From assembly GCA_030372985.1 (NCBI GenBank), contig JAUCQB010000060.1:1-58051 (forward strand): DNA of 58,051 bases. The letters run 5' to 3'. Shown here one piece after another: positions 9,070 through 18,569 of this stretch. Source of the stretch: Phycisphaerae bacterium (GTDB lineage: Bacteria; Planctomycetota; Phycisphaerae; UBA1845; PWPN01). Made by a program: the position numbers and the translations under genes. Numbering within the stretch: the first letter of the stretch is position 1; each line of letters begins with the position of its first letter. Below the pieces are notes generated by a model, which searched no databases, was not told the DNA's origin, and saw only the letters and a program-made list of their open reading frames with translations.

Positions 9070-10059
9070 ATGGCAGGGACAAAGACAGTCACAACGCGAG
9101 CGGTTGAAGCGGGGCCGACTGCCGTAGTATTCGTGCTGCCATCCGAGGCCGACATGGCTCGCCTGAGCAGGGCTGACCAGGCGATCCTCAGGATGCTGCA
9201 CGAAAACGCGACAGACTTCGTCGGCTATATGGATCACCCCCTTTTCTCCAAGCCCAACGCCGAGAAAACGCTGTTCGGAAAGAAGCAGACGCTGGCTTCC
9301 GGGCAGACGCGGTTCAGGGGCCCGAGCCCGGCCGATCTGGCGAGGCATGTTCGAGATGGCATGACGTTGAGCGCGGCCCACGAGATTCTACTGTTCCAGC
9401 AGTTTAACTACTCCCGGGCCAGGGTGGCCCGGTTGTTGGCGGCCTCGACCAACCGGCCGCTTTCGTGGACCGAACTGTGCGAACTGCTGGCCTGGACGTA
9501 TCGGGCCATGGAGGCTCGCGAAGTCATCGCCGGGGTGAACATGCCCCTGGTTCTGGCGATGGCCAAGCGGACCCGTCTGGCCTCCCTGGACTACAACGAA
9601 CTGGTCAGCGAAGGCAACTTCGCCCTGCTCCGCAGCATCGACAAGTTCGATTGCGCTCGCGGCTTCAAGTTCAGCACCTACGCGTGTCGGGCGATTCTGA
9701 AGAGCTTCTCCCGCGTGGCCATGAAGGCGGCCCGGTATCGCGGGCAGTTCCCGACCGAATTCGATCCTTTCCTCGAGAAGAGCGATTACAGTGACCGGAA
9801 ACGGGACGACACGGCGTCGCTGTGTGTCGAGGAGATCCGGGACATTCTGAGCGAGAATCGGGCCGCGTTGAACGACATGGAGCAGACGGTCATCCGAGAA
9901 CGTTTTGCCCTGACCGGCGGCCGGGACGGGGGCATTCGTCCCAAGACCCTCGAGCAGGTCGGGCAACTGATTGGTGTTACCAAGGAGCGCGTGCGCCAGA
10001 TTCAGAACAAGGCGCTGAGAAAGATCCGTATGACGCTGGAAGACAGCCTTGCGGCCTGA
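9070..10059 (+). CDS. RNA polymerase sigma factor, sigma-70 family (planctomycete type)
   Basis: A 329-residue sigma-70-family factor that directs RNA polymerase to promoters. Region 2 spans about residues 155-220 (LVSEGNFALLRSIDKFD followed by RGFKFSTYACRAI). Region 4, about 265-322, ends in a helix-turn-helix (TLEQVGQLIGVTKERVRQI). The usual tryptophan-rich WWIRQ promoter-melting segment is replaced by YACRAILKSF, and the N-terminal region carries GYMDHPLFSKPNAEKTLF; both resemble factors of planctomycetes. It is larger than ECF factors and has no region 1.1 that I can identify. The frame opens at 8965, but I chose the ATG at 9070 because GGGAG precedes it. It is monocistronic, and its regulon cannot be inferred. 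Confidence 0.88.
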   Translation: MAGTKTVTTRAVEAGPTAVVFVLPSEADMARLSRADQAILRMLHENATDFVGYMDHPLFSKPNAEKTLFGKKQTLASGQTRFRGPSPADLARHVRDGMTLSAAHEILLFQQFNYSRARVARLLAASTNRPLSWTELCELLAWTYRAMEAREVIAGVNMPLVLAMAKRTRLASLDYNELVSEGNFALLRSIDKFDCARGFKFSTYACRAILKSFSRVAMKAARYRGQFPTEFDPFLEKSDYSDRKRDDTASLCVEEIRDILSENRAALNDMEQTVIRERFALTGGRDGGIRPKTLEQVGQLIGVTKERVRQIQNKALRKIRMTLEDSLAA

Positions 10060-10210
10060 CAGGTGGAGAAAACGGATAGGGTCGCTGGCATACTCGGGGT
10101 GCAGCGACCGGGTGCCGCAATGAATCGGCACCATCGACCAGCCCGTTGTGTCCGTGAGGAAGACCCTGACGGACATGGCGGGCTGGTTTCTTTGCCGGTG
10201 CAAGGCGCGT

Positions 10211-12493
10211 TCATCGCCGTCGGTTGTGGCGGGCGATGGCCAGCCAGGCCAATAAAGGCAGCCAGACTCCCACCGTGTCGGCGATTCCAAGTCCAAAAAT
10301 GCGAGGCAACCTGAAGGGCAGGAGCTCCGGCTGGGGCTGAGGGCTGGCCCGGGGCAGGTTGGCGACTGTCGCTGAAGGCTGCGTCGCGGGCTGACGGGGG
10401 CCGGCCAATGTGCGAATCTGCCCGGCCGGGCCAAAGGTCTCTTCAGATGCCGCGAGCAGCCCGGAACTCGTCCCGATCAACAGGTCGTTGTACAGCATGG
10501 TCAGCACCCGATCATGCGGTGCTGTCGAAGACGAGCGGGCCTGCTCCCAGGTTGCCCCTCCGTCGAAGGAGGCCCAGATCAGGTCGTCGTGCGCAACCAG
10601 GACGCGGTTGGGATGGTCCGGGTCGGCGGCCAGAGCGGCGTAGCGACGCGCCCCGTTTGGCGTGATGCTTGTCCACGACCAGGTTGAAGCGGTTGTGCCG
10701 TCGAGCCGTCCCCTGAACACGCCCTGCTCCGTGGCGGCGTAAATCACCCTCAGGCTGCCCAGCTGGATCCCGTCGATCGCAAGGACAGCCTGGGAGTCCA
10801 GGCCTGTGCCGGTAGGCAGCTTCCACCAGTTGGCGGCGCCAGTGATCGAAAGACGCGTGTACAGGCCCTTGGCCTCCGGTCGTGGGTCCAGCGGGTGGCC
10901 AACGGCAGCCCAGACCATGTCATCCACGAACGCCAGATCATTGACGGGCAGGTTGAGACGAGAGCCGTTGACGGCCGCGAGGTCGTCGTCCCAGGAGGTG
11001 CCGTTGTTGAGGCTGCGATACACGCCGCCTTCGTATTTGGGGCCATCGACCGCCGTGGCGGCGTACACCATCGTCGAATCCCCGGCTACAACTCGAACTG
11101 TCGTCACAGCAACGCTTTGCGGCGACGCGTAGCGGCTGCTGAACGGGGCGTTGCGCGTGCTGAACACCGCCGACCAGTATTCCGCGCCGCCGCCGCCACA
11201 TGTCGTCCGATAGATCGTGCCGCCACGGTCACCGACGAAAACCGTTTCCAGATCACCGGGGTGCAGCGTCACGGTTGTCAGGGCGACGGTCTGCCCCTGC
11301 GGCTGAATCGGGAACAACCAGTCGCCGGCGTCGGACGCCGCCGGGTAGGTCATGGTCTTGGCCAGACCCCGGTCGGTAACGGCCCAGACGATCCCGCGGG
11401 CAAGGGGGTCATTCGTGACTTGCGCGATGTCGACCACCGATACGCCGTCGATGCCGGCGGCATGGTGGATCTCACCGGCCGTGGTCGTGGTCATATCCCA
11501 TTGCCCGATTGCCAGACTCGTGGCGAAGTAGAGGAGATCCGGGGCGTTGGGGTCCGAGGCTGCTGCGGTGCCGACAGGGTGGCCGTTGACGTACCCAAGG
11601 GACGTCGCGACGGTTGTCTCGGGCAAGTCGTTCCAGGTTTTGCCGAAGTTATCGGAGTACTTCGGCCCGGCGATGATCCGCGGCTGGCCGCGGCAAGTCA
11701 CAAATGCAAGCCCCAGGGGCTGGTGGGGCGGCACTTCGACGGACATTTTCGTCCATGTCGCGCCGGCGTCGTCGGTGCGATAAAGACCGGATGTCTTGTC
11801 GCCGCAGATGACGAAGAATCGACTCGCGGTGGCGGCATTCCGGGGGTCGTTCGGATCAATGGCGACAGACAGGATCTCGCCCGCAGGCATTCCGTCGTGA
11901 ACGACTTCGATGTGGCTGGTGACGAAGCCGTCGCCACCATCCAGGCAGCGGTACAGCAACTTGCCGCTCACGACGTAGAACAACGTCTGGTTGTATACGG
12001 CGATGGACCGGATTCGCTTGTTTGAAAATGCGGCCAGCGGGGCGAGCGTCCGGCCTCCATCGGTAGTGCGGTAGACTGTGCCGTCGCCGCCGATGTACAT
12101 GCCGCTGAGGTGTCCGAACAGGGTATCCGCTCGGCTCACGCCCTTGTTCAGCGTCCAACCTTCGGAGTCCAACGGAGCCTCGGGCTTGTGAGTGAACAGT
12201 CGGCCGTCCTTGACTGCCCAGAGCAGCCCGGCGTTGCCTGGAGTGCGATCCGCCTCAAGCAGGATGTCGGTGCAGGGACCCTCCATGATGGGTTCCCACG
12301 TTTCCGGGCCGCAGCGGTAAACGGCATGGCGTCCGGTGACCGCAATGAACAGCTCCGTCGAGCCGGCGCTGCTGCAGGTGGCGATGTCGCGGACGTCGCC
12401 GCCGAACAGTCCGAGGTTGGCAAGCTGACCGGCCGCGGGTGCGGTGACAATCGCAAGCAGGATCGAACTTCGGACCAGCCGGCCTGGCGGCAT
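10211..12493 (-). CDS. secreted BNR/sialidase-like beta-propeller protein with C-terminal anchor
   Basis: A 760-residue protein with a signal peptide (residues 1-22, ending PAAG) and many repeats of the BNR/YCF48/sortilin type. These show as recurring YRTDDAGATW, YRTTDGGRT, SFDGGATWEQ and YRSLNNGTSW Asp-box motifs, typical of multi-bladed beta-propellers. A hydrophobic segment near the C-terminus (VWLPLLAWLAI) followed by RHNRRR looks like a membrane anchor or sorting tail. No catalytic glycosidase residues are assigned, so it may be a binding or scaffold protein on the cell surface. The start is supported by GGGAGGGG five bases before the ATG. It converges on the sigma factor gene across a 150-base gap. 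Confidence 0.78.
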   Translation of the reverse strand: MPPGRLVRSSILLAIVTAPAAGQLANLGLFGGDVRDIATCSSAGSTELFIAVTGRHAVYRCGPETWEPIMEGPCTDILLEADRTPGNAGLLWAVKDGRLFTHKPEAPLDSEGWTLNKGVSRADTLFGHLSGMYIGGDGTVYRTTDGGRTLAPLAAFSNKRIRSIAVYNQTLFYVVSGKLLYRCLDGGDGFVTSHIEVVHDGMPAGEILSVAIDPNDPRNAATASRFFVICGDKTSGLYRTDDAGATWTKMSVEVPPHQPLGLAFVTCRGQPRIIAGPKYSDNFGKTWNDLPETTVATSLGYVNGHPVGTAAASDPNAPDLLYFATSLAIGQWDMTTTTAGEIHHAAGIDGVSVVDIAQVTNDPLARGIVWAVTDRGLAKTMTYPAASDAGDWLFPIQPQGQTVALTTVTLHPGDLETVFVGDRGGTIYRTTCGGGGAEYWSAVFSTRNAPFSSRYASPQSVAVTTVRVVAGDSTMVYAATAVDGPKYEGGVYRSLNNGTSWDDDLAAVNGSRLNLPVNDLAFVDDMVWAAVGHPLDPRPEAKGLYTRLSITGAANWWKLPTGTGLDSQAVLAIDGIQLGSLRVIYAATEQGVFRGRLDGTTASTWSWTSITPNGARRYAALAADPDHPNRVLVAHDDLIWASFDGGATWEQARSSSTAPHDRVLTMLYNDLLIGTSSGLLAASEETFGPAGQIRTLAGPRQPATQPSATVANLPRASPQPQPELLPFRLPRIFGLGIADTVGVWLPLLAWLAIARHNRRR

Positions 12494-12897
12494 GTTCCCC
12501 TCCCTTGAGCCGGCGCCGCGGCACCAAGGCGCGAAGGCATGATGAATAAGAAAAGCCGCTTTCCCCTCATGACAGGAAATCGACTTGTCGGCAAGGAGGC
12601 TTAAGTATTCGCGGCACGTCGATCACGTTTTCGTTTTGTGCAGTCATGGCGTCGCGGTCGCGAAGGCGTAGCCAAAGCCAGGATGGGATCATCAGTGCCA
12701 TGTGAGCTTGAGATCGTTGTGGCGGTAGTGGTCCGGTATATAATGCCCGAGCGGCAAGACACAACGGTCGGATTCGCCATTGAAGCACCAAGGTGACCCC
12801 ATGGCCCTGTGAGGAGTCGTGGCTGAGCCTTATCGGTCCGACAAAAGGGGGCCGCCTCCGATAGAAACGGGACAGCGGCATTGAACAAGGGGATTCA
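12494..12897. other. intergenic region between divergent genes
   Basis: A 404-base spacer between the divergent BNR protein and the 12898 gene. It contains a good sigma-70-type promoter for the plus strand (listed separately) and no recognisable protein or RNA gene. Confidence 0.5.
12717..12744 (+). promoter_or_regulatory. sigma-70-type promoter for the 12898 gene
   Basis: TTGTGG (12717-12722), a 16-base spacer and a consensus TATAAT (12739-12744) inside TATATAAT. It lies about 150 bases upstream of the GTG start at 12898 and points towards it. Confidence 0.5.
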
Positions 12898-13491
12898 GTG
12901 AGCGAGCAGCAGCCATCGTCAACTCCATCTGCTTCCGCAGGAAGCCTGATCCTGGCGGCGTTTTGCGTTGTGATCGCCGCCGCGCAGGTTGTTATCATCG
13001 CGACGACGAACGGCCATCCCCGACCGGACAGCTCCGGCCACAATGCCCCACGGGCGGCCGTGGACCTCGCCGAAACAGATAGACTCAAAGCCGATCTTCA
13101 GGCGGCGGATGCCAGCGTGCGGGTCGCGTCGGCCGTGAGATTGCTGAGATCGGGACTGATCGAAGCGGGGGATGCTCTGCTCGAGGTGGCCTCAGGTCCC
13201 GACGGTGAGCTTCGAAAGGCGGCCATCGTTGAGTTTGGGCGCGTGGCCCGGCCGATGGGAGAGGCGGTGGGATTCGTCCTGGATTGGCCTGCCTCAGCCG
13301 ATAGCCCGCCCACAGCCGACCAGATCAGGTCGGCCAGGGCTTTTTGGGAGCGATGGGCCACCCCGACGCTGCTTCTCGATGTGCAAGCTCGGCTGGCCGG
13401 AACCGATCACCGCTGGGCGGAGCTGAAGCAGGCATCCGTCCTGCGGGACTGGCTTCGCCGGGTCTCGAGCAGCCGAAGCGAAGGCTGGTAG
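12898..13491 (+). CDS. hypothetical membrane-anchored protein with HEAT-like region
   Basis: A 197-residue protein of unknown function. A hydrophobic segment at about residues 16-36 (ILAAFCVVIAAAQVVIIAT) anchors it in the membrane. The remainder is helical, with a HEAT-repeat-like stretch around residues 65-125 (DASVRVASAVRLLRSGLIE, then GELRKAAIVEFG), so it may bind protein partners. The start is a GTG preceded by AAGGGGA. It is co-directional with endonuclease V, which begins 30 bases downstream, so the two may form one transcript. No enzymatic motif is seen. Confidence 0.65.
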   Translation: MSEQQPSSTPSASAGSLILAAFCVVIAAAQVVIIATTNGHPRPDSSGHNAPRAAVDLAETDRLKADLQAADASVRVASAVRLLRSGLIEAGDALLEVASGPDGELRKAAIVEFGRVARPMGEAVGFVLDWPASADSPPTADQIRSARAFWERWATPTLLLDVQARLAGTDHRWAELKQASVLRDWLRRVSSSRSEGW

Positions 13492-13521
13492 AAGAGCTCG
13501 TTCAGATGAAAGCCACATATC

Positions 13522-14199
13522 ATGAAGCTTCCGCCGCCACTGCATCGCTGGTCGATGATTCCTCGACAGGCGATTTCTCTGCAGAAACGACTGGCCGGAC
13601 AGATTCGCATCGAACCACTGCGAGAAGCGCCTCGCCTGGTGGCCGGCGCGGATGTGGCCTTTAGCGCCGACGGCCGCCGGTGTCTGGCCGGAGTGGTCGT
13701 CTGGGACGTCCCGACCAGCCAAGTCGTGGAGGAGCAGTTGGCATGGCGGCCGGCCAAGTTCCCTTATGTGCCCGGCCTCTTGAGTTTCAGGGAGGCACCC
13801 GCCGTTCTTGCCGCGGTTCGCAAGCTGCGCTCCCGGCCGGACGTATTCATGTTCGACGCCCAGGGGGTAGCCCACCCGCGACGAATGGGGCTGGCGTCAC
13901 ACGTCGGCCTGCTGATGGACTGCCCGTCGATCGGTTGCGCCAAGAGCCGGCTCTGTGGCGAGCAGATCGTCCCCGCAATCGCGGCCGGCAGCATCGCCCC
14001 CTTGATTGACCACGGTGAAACAATCGGCGTCGTCCTCCGCACCCGGGGCGGCATCAACCCGGTCTACGTCAGCATCGGCCACCGCGTCACCCTCGACGGC
14101 GCCATCGCGGTCGTCCTGTCCTGCGTCACCCGATACCGCCTCCCTGAGCCCACCCGCCTGGCCCACATCCTCGTCACCGGCCACCGGCGCGATGAGTGA
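13522..14199 (+). CDS. nfi: endonuclease V (deoxyinosine 3'-endonuclease)
   Basis: A 225-residue repair enzyme that cuts DNA next to deoxyinosine and other deaminated bases. Family motifs are intact: AGADVAF with catalytic Asp44, YVPGLLSFRE with Glu91, and FDAQGVAHPRRMG with Asp112 and His118. The length fits bacterial enzymes. A weak ribosome-binding site leaves the exact start open; an internal ATG at 13555 is an alternative. Codons 153 to the stop, plus about 20 bases downstream, are duplicated at 19900-20142 with five differences. It is probably co-transcribed with the 12898 gene. Confidence 0.93.
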   Translation: MKLPPPLHRWSMIPRQAISLQKRLAGQIRIEPLREAPRLVAGADVAFSADGRRCLAGVVVWDVPTSQVVEEQLAWRPAKFPYVPGLLSFREAPAVLAAVRKLRSRPDVFMFDAQGVAHPRRMGLASHVGLLMDCPSIGCAKSRLCGEQIVPAIAAGSIAPLIDHGETIGVVLRTRGGINPVYVSIGHRVTLDGAIAVVLSCVTRYRLPEPTRLAHILVTGHRRDE

Positions 14200-14220
14200 C
14201 GTGGCGCCCTTCGATGGCGT
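13978..14220 (+). repeat. donor copy of a 243-bp duplication (3' part of endonuclease V)
   Basis: Bases 13978-14220 recur at 19900-20142 in the same orientation, with five mismatches by direct reading. The repeat spans codon 153 of endonuclease V to 21 bases past its stop codon. This copy lies in the intact gene and is therefore taken as the source. Confidence 0.93.
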
Positions 14221-14426
14221 TTATCATCGTGCCGGACGGTGAGCCCCTTAGAGCCCGGCGAGCGCATCCTCGTACGGCCACATGACGATCCTCAGCGTTG
14301 CACAGACGGCCTGGCGCTTCACGAGCAGGTTGCCGCCGGAGGAGGAGTCGCTCGGCCTCGTTCAATGCTTGCGATACGGCTTTGCCAACTGGTCATCTTC
14401 TCGGAGGAGTCTGCACTGATGAGTGT

Positions 14427-17400
14427 TCAACTTGTTTGCTTGACTGACGTCGGCATCGCCCCGGGAGGCGATGGTCTGGACACCGCCTGAAGGCACTGCT
14501 GAAGATAGTCGGCAGGCGCCTCATGGGCCTGCAGCGCCTGCTGGAACTCCTGTTTGGCTTCGTTGAGCCGGCCGAGCCTCCAGTAGCACCGTCCGAGCAG
14601 CAGTGGCGATACGGCCGCCCCGGCTTTGCGAGCGCGTTCCAGGTGATCGGCAGCGAGGTAGTCTCCCTCTCGAAAGGCAAACCACTCGCCAAGGATCAGT
14701 AACGCTCCGGCGTCCTGTGGCTGGAGAACCAGTCGCTCGCGAGCGGCGGCGGCACGAGGTTCAAAAACTCTAAAACGTTGCGGCAGGTCGAAATCCCAGA
14801 TGCTGACCGTCCGGTCTTCGCTGCCGGCGAGGAGCACCCGACCATCCCTGGAAACGGCCAGTGAATTGATCCCCCCGGCATGCCTGGACAGGATCCGAAG
14901 CTGCTTGCCGGTCCGAGTGCTCACCATGCGGATGCCCCCGTCGTAGCCCCCGTAGAAAACGCTCTCACCATCCGGAGCCAGCGCGACCCTCGAGAAGTAG
15001 CTGAGTTGAGGCCCGTGTAGCTGGCTCAATTGCTTTCCGGTCGCGAGCTCCCACAAGATCAGCGTGTTCTCGATGCTCACGGACAGGCCGGTGTGCCCGT
15101 CGCACAGGAAGCCCACCCCGTTGACGTTTTCCTGGTGGCCGGCGGACCTCCATCGCTCGGTTCCACTGGCCAGGTCCAGGAGGCTGACAGCGCCACCCCG
15201 GTGTCCGCATAGCGCTGATCGCCCATCCGGAGCAACACAGACTCTTCCGATCTGATCTAGCCCGGGTTTCTCCCGGCGGAGTTCGCGGCCGTTACCCGCC
15301 TGCAGATCCCACAGCCAAAGGCTCCCGTCGTACGAGCTGGACAGTGCGGTTGCGCCGTCCGGAGAAACGGTCAGACTGGAGGGCTCCCCCTTCTGGCCGA
15401 TGAGCACCCGCGGCGCCGCGTTCGTGAAGACGTCCCAGAGCCGCAGCGTCTCGTCACTGCCTGCGGACAAAGCCCGCCGCCCGTCGGGCAGGATGGCCAG
15501 GTGGCGAACCGCCGCTGTGTGGCCGACGAGCACCTTGATTGCCCGGCCCGTGGCCACGTCCCATTGCCAGATCAGGCCGCTCGCGTCGCCGGAGAGAGCG
15601 GTGTGCCCGTCGGGCGAAATGGCGACCGCGTAGACGATCTGCTGGTGCCCGCAGAAGGCCCGCGCCCCACCCGCCGAAGGCAGGTTCCAAAGGAGACATT
15701 CCCGCGGCGAGCAGGAAATGGCCGATGTTCCTTCGTGCATGAAGCCGATGCCGAGAACCGCCGCGGAATGCCCCGACCAGTTCCGCATCTCGCTCCCGCT
15801 AACCAGGTCCCAGAGCGACACCCGGGCGTCATCTTCGCCGATGAGTACCGATCGCCCGTCCGGCGAGACGGCCAGACTGGTGAGGAAACTGTTGCGACCG
15901 GAAATGGTCTGGATTTGCCGGCCGGTAGCGACCTCCCAGACTCGCAGGGTCCGGTCCAGACGTCCGCCCACGATGTATGCGCCGTCGCCCGAAAAGGCCA
16001 CGTCCCCGAAAGCGTCAAGCTGATGCACTACTTGGCCGGCGTCGGTATTGATCAGAATGTCGTAGGGGGCGTTGCCGCCCGCAGCGAGCCATCTTTTGTC
16101 CGGTGATACGACCAGGTGAAACTCCTGGATGCCGGTCCGCAGTGTCCAGAGCACTTCGCCGGTCGCAAGATCCCATCGTGCGGCCTTGCCGTCGTACTCG
16201 CTCCAAAAACCGGTCTGACCATCCGGGCTGAAGAAACAATCAACCACGGACGCGTCCGTGGTTACTTGCCGACGCTCGGTCTGGCTGGCCGCATCCCACA
16301 GCCGGACGGTCCGGTCCTCTCCGCCCGTGCAGAACCATTTTCCATCCCCGGAGACGTCAAAACCGCTGACCTGACCGGTGTGGCCCGTCAGGGACGCGAC
16401 CTGCCGGCCGGTGAGCGGATTGACCAGGTAGACCACGTTCGCACGCTGCACCAGGACCAGCGGACCGTTCTTCGTCATGCACAGAATGGCGCTTCGCGGA
16501 GGCCGAGCCACTCCTTCCTCTTTAAAGTCGTGAACCAACAGAGTCGGCGTGCTGGCCATGTAACTGTTCAGCCAGCCAAGGCGGGGCTGAAGATCAGGCA
16601 GCCCTATTTGCCGGGCCAGGTCCCAGGCTTCGCAGTAGCCTTGGCGTGCCTCCGCGTATTGCTTCGATTTGACGCGGCTGTCTGCGGCTTCGATGAGTCC
16701 GTCAAACAGACGGTGCTGAGCGAGCAGCCGCTGACCCTCGGCTTCGACGCGCTGGCGGACGCTACGTTGCCACAGGGTGAGCGAAACGACCAGGGCGATG
16801 GTCAGCAGCAGCACGAACCCGGCCGCAACGGCCACCGGTGCCTTGTAGCGGTGAATGTTCTTCTTGAGCAGGTACCAGCTCCTGTCGCGCTTGGCCTCGA
16901 TGGCCTCGCCGGCCAGGTAATGGCCGATGTCACGGGCCAGTTCACCGGCCGACTGGTAACGCCGCTCACGCTCTTTGGCCAACGCCTTCAGCACGATCGT
17001 CTCGACCTCATCGTTAATGTCCTTGCGAAGCGCACGCGGTCGCACCGGTTCGGCCTGCATGATTCGGTCCAGTACCTCGCGGAAGCTGCCCACCACGTTG
17101 TAGGGGAACCTGCCGGTGAGCATCTGGTACAGCATCACACCCAGCGAGTACACGTCCGTGCGTATGTCGATCTTGCTCGGTATGCCCTCGGCCTGTTCGG
17201 GCGACGCCCAGGGCAGCGAGCCGACGAACTGCCCGGTCTGGGTCATCGACGCGTTCTGGTCGCTGATCTGTCCGGGGGCCACCTTGGCCAGACCGAAGTC
17301 CAAGATCTGCGGCTCGCCCTGAGAGTCGATGCGGATGTTGCCCGGCTTGAGGTCGCGGTGGATCACACCCCGCAGATGGGCGGCGTTCACCGCCTCACAG

Positions 17401-17894
17401 ATCTTCTGAAACAGGGCCAGTGTCTCGCGGACGCTGCGTTGGCCGGCCGCCATCCAGGCGTCCAGCGGTTGACCGGAGATGTAATCCATCACGAAGTAAA
17501 AGCTGCCGGCGGCCGTGCCACTCTCGTGGATGGCCACGATGTTCGGGTGCTTCAGCGCGGCCAGCACCTGCACCTCGCGCTCGAAGCGGGCCTTGTCGTG
17601 CTTGCTGGCAAAGGGCCCTTCGCGCATGACCTTGACGGCCACCTCGCGCCGGGTGGTCTTCTGGATGGCCTGGTAAACCACGCCCTGTCCGCCGCGATGG
17701 ATCTCACGAACGATGAAGTAGCCCGGGATCGAATCGTCGGGCGTTGACGGAAGCGGAGGCAGCAGCGAGGAATCGTCCACGGGACCAATGGGACTCCCCC
17801 ACTTTGCCGCCTCGTCGAACGCGCGGGCGATGGGGTCCGTATCCTCCTTCGACGGCTCCGGCACGGCTGGGGTCAACTCTTCGTCGCTTGGCAT
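14427..17894 (-). CDS. serine/threonine protein kinase with WD40 repeats
   Basis: A 1155-residue membrane kinase. The kinase domain (about residues 58-325) has the glycine loop GGQGVVYQ, the ATP-binding Lys in VAVKVM, the catalytic HRDLKPGNI and the DFGLAK magnesium motif, so it should be active. A transmembrane segment follows near residue 355 (FVLLLTIALVVSLTLW). Then come about a dozen WD40 repeats (SPDGRSVLIGEDDARVSLWD type), probably forming two propellers, and a short TPR-like tail (EAKQEFQQALQ). The ATG at 17894 is chosen over an upstream GTG (17912) because GAGGGA sits before it. The gene follows an ECF sigma factor by 51 bases, an arrangement known in planctomycetes. I infer a signalling pair in which the propeller senses a ligand or partner. 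Confidence 0.93.
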   Translation of the reverse strand: MPSDEELTPAVPEPSKEDTDPIARAFDEAAKWGSPIGPVDDSSLLPPLPSTPDDSIPGYFIVREIHRGGQGVVYQAIQKTTRREVAVKVMREGPFASKHDKARFEREVQVLAALKHPNIVAIHESGTAAGSFYFVMDYISGQPLDAWMAAGQRSVRETLALFQKICEAVNAAHLRGVIHRDLKPGNIRIDSQGEPQILDFGLAKVAPGQISDQNASMTQTGQFVGSLPWASPEQAEGIPSKIDIRTDVYSLGVMLYQMLTGRFPYNVVGSFREVLDRIMQAEPVRPRALRKDINDEVETIVLKALAKERERRYQSAGELARDIGHYLAGEAIEAKRDRSWYLLKKNIHRYKAPVAVAAGFVLLLTIALVVSLTLWQRSVRQRVEAEGQRLLAQHRLFDGLIEAADSRVKSKQYAEARQGYCEAWDLARQIGLPDLQPRLGWLNSYMASTPTLLVHDFKEEGVARPPRSAILCMTKNGPLVLVQRANVVYLVNPLTGRQVASLTGHTGQVSGFDVSGDGKWFCTGGEDRTVRLWDAASQTERRQVTTDASVVDCFFSPDGQTGFWSEYDGKAARWDLATGEVLWTLRTGIQEFHLVVSPDKRWLAAGGNAPYDILINTDAGQVVHQLDAFGDVAFSGDGAYIVGGRLDRTLRVWEVATGRQIQTISGRNSFLTSLAVSPDGRSVLIGEDDARVSLWDLVSGSEMRNWSGHSAAVLGIGFMHEGTSAISCSPRECLLWNLPSAGGARAFCGHQQIVYAVAISPDGHTALSGDASGLIWQWDVATGRAIKVLVGHTAAVRHLAILPDGRRALSAGSDETLRLWDVFTNAAPRVLIGQKGEPSSLTVSPDGATALSSSYDGSLWLWDLQAGNGRELRREKPGLDQIGRVCVAPDGRSALCGHRGGAVSLLDLASGTERWRSAGHQENVNGVGFLCDGHTGLSVSIENTLILWELATGKQLSQLHGPQLSYFSRVALAPDGESVFYGGYDGGIRMVSTRTGKQLRILSRHAGGINSLAVSRDGRVLLAGSEDRTVSIWDFDLPQRFRVFEPRAAAARERLVLQPQDAGALLILGEWFAFREGDYLAADHLERARKAGAAVSPLLLGRCYWRLGRLNEAKQEFQQALQAHEAPADYLQQCLQAVSRPSPPGAMPTSVKQTS

Positions 17895-17945
17895 ATCCGT
17901 CCCTCGGCCCACTTGGGTGCCCTGGCTGACGGTCAGGCGGTTGAG

Positions 17946-18569
17946 TCATGCCGAACTGGTCAGGTAGCTGAGCGCCGGCCCCAGAAGCGCCGCAAGCTTG
18001 CGGTGAGCCCGCGCCCGAAGCATGAAGACCGCCCCGGGTGTGCGGTGCAGCGCCTGCGCAACATCGGCGACCGGGCGTTGCTCCAGGTCGTACATGATGA
18101 CCAGCCTGGCGTAGTCCTCTGGGAGCTGACCGATAGCCTCCTTCAGCTTTGCGGCGGCCTCGCTTCGTCTGGCCACGGTGGTCGGACCTGCACTGGTGGC
18201 TGCGATGGTTTCGACGAGATCGACGTACGAATCATCCGTGAGGGCCCGCCTCAGACGCGGCCGGTCGATTTCTTGCTCCTCTCGCTCGAGCTCCTTTACC
18301 GCGTCGAGCAGGTTACGCTGGGCGACCGTGGTAAGCCAGCTCACGAAAGAGCCCTCACTTGTCGAGCGAAACTGCCTGATACCCAGGATCGCGTCCAGGT
18401 AGGCTTCCTGCATCACATCATCTTCGGTAAGGAGGGTCCGGAAGCGGTGGGGAATCTTGTCGGCCAGGCTCTGGCGCGCGGCCCGGTCACAACGGCCCAG
18501 CAGGGTGCCGAGGGCTACGCGGTCCCCTTGAACCGCTCGGCGAAGTATGTCGTCGTTGGGCGCTTCCAT
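17946..18569 (-). CDS. ECF-type RNA polymerase sigma factor (kinase-associated)
   Basis: A 207-residue extracytoplasmic-function sigma factor. Region 2 covers about residues 10-85 (TEDDVMQEAYLDAI, then FVSWLTTVAQRNLLDAVKE). Region 4 covers about 130-190 (LPEDYARLVIMYDLE, then a helix-turn-helix DVAQALHRTPGAVFMLRARA). No anti-sigma factor gene is adjacent. The next gene in the same direction is a WD40 serine/threonine kinase, which suggests control by phosphorylation, as proposed for kinase-linked ECF groups. The frame opens at 18659, but the ATG at 18569 (MEAPNDD) gives a normal ECF start. The ribosome-binding site is poor. The regulon is unknown. Confidence 0.88.
   Translation of the reverse strand: MEAPNDDILRRAVQGDRVALGTLLGRCDRAARQSLADKIPHRFRTLLTEDDVMQEAYLDAILGIRQFRSTSEGSFVSWLTTVAQRNLLDAVKELEREEQEIDRPRLRRALTDDSYVDLVETIAATSAGPTTVARRSEAAAKLKEAIGQLPEDYARLVIMYDLEQRPVADVAQALHRTPGAVFMLRARAHRKLAALLGPALSYLTSSA

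Noticed and set aside
14248..14322. 24-codon minus-strand frame (VKRQAVCATLRIVMWPYEDALAGL compositionally protein-like)
   Set aside because: GTG start without a ribosome-binding site between two convergent genes; too short to support without homology.
15235..15256. ACTCTTCCGATCTGATC-like stretch resembling a TruSeq adapter end
   Set aside because: It is in frame inside the kinase and encodes part of a normal WD40 repeat (DQIGRVCVAPDG). Only about 12 bases match the adapter and no flanking adapter is present.
16116..17747. 543-residue frame antisense to the kinase
   Set aside because: A GC-rich shadow of the WD40 kinase with no ribosome-binding site or domain; the kinase motifs on the other strand are unambiguous.
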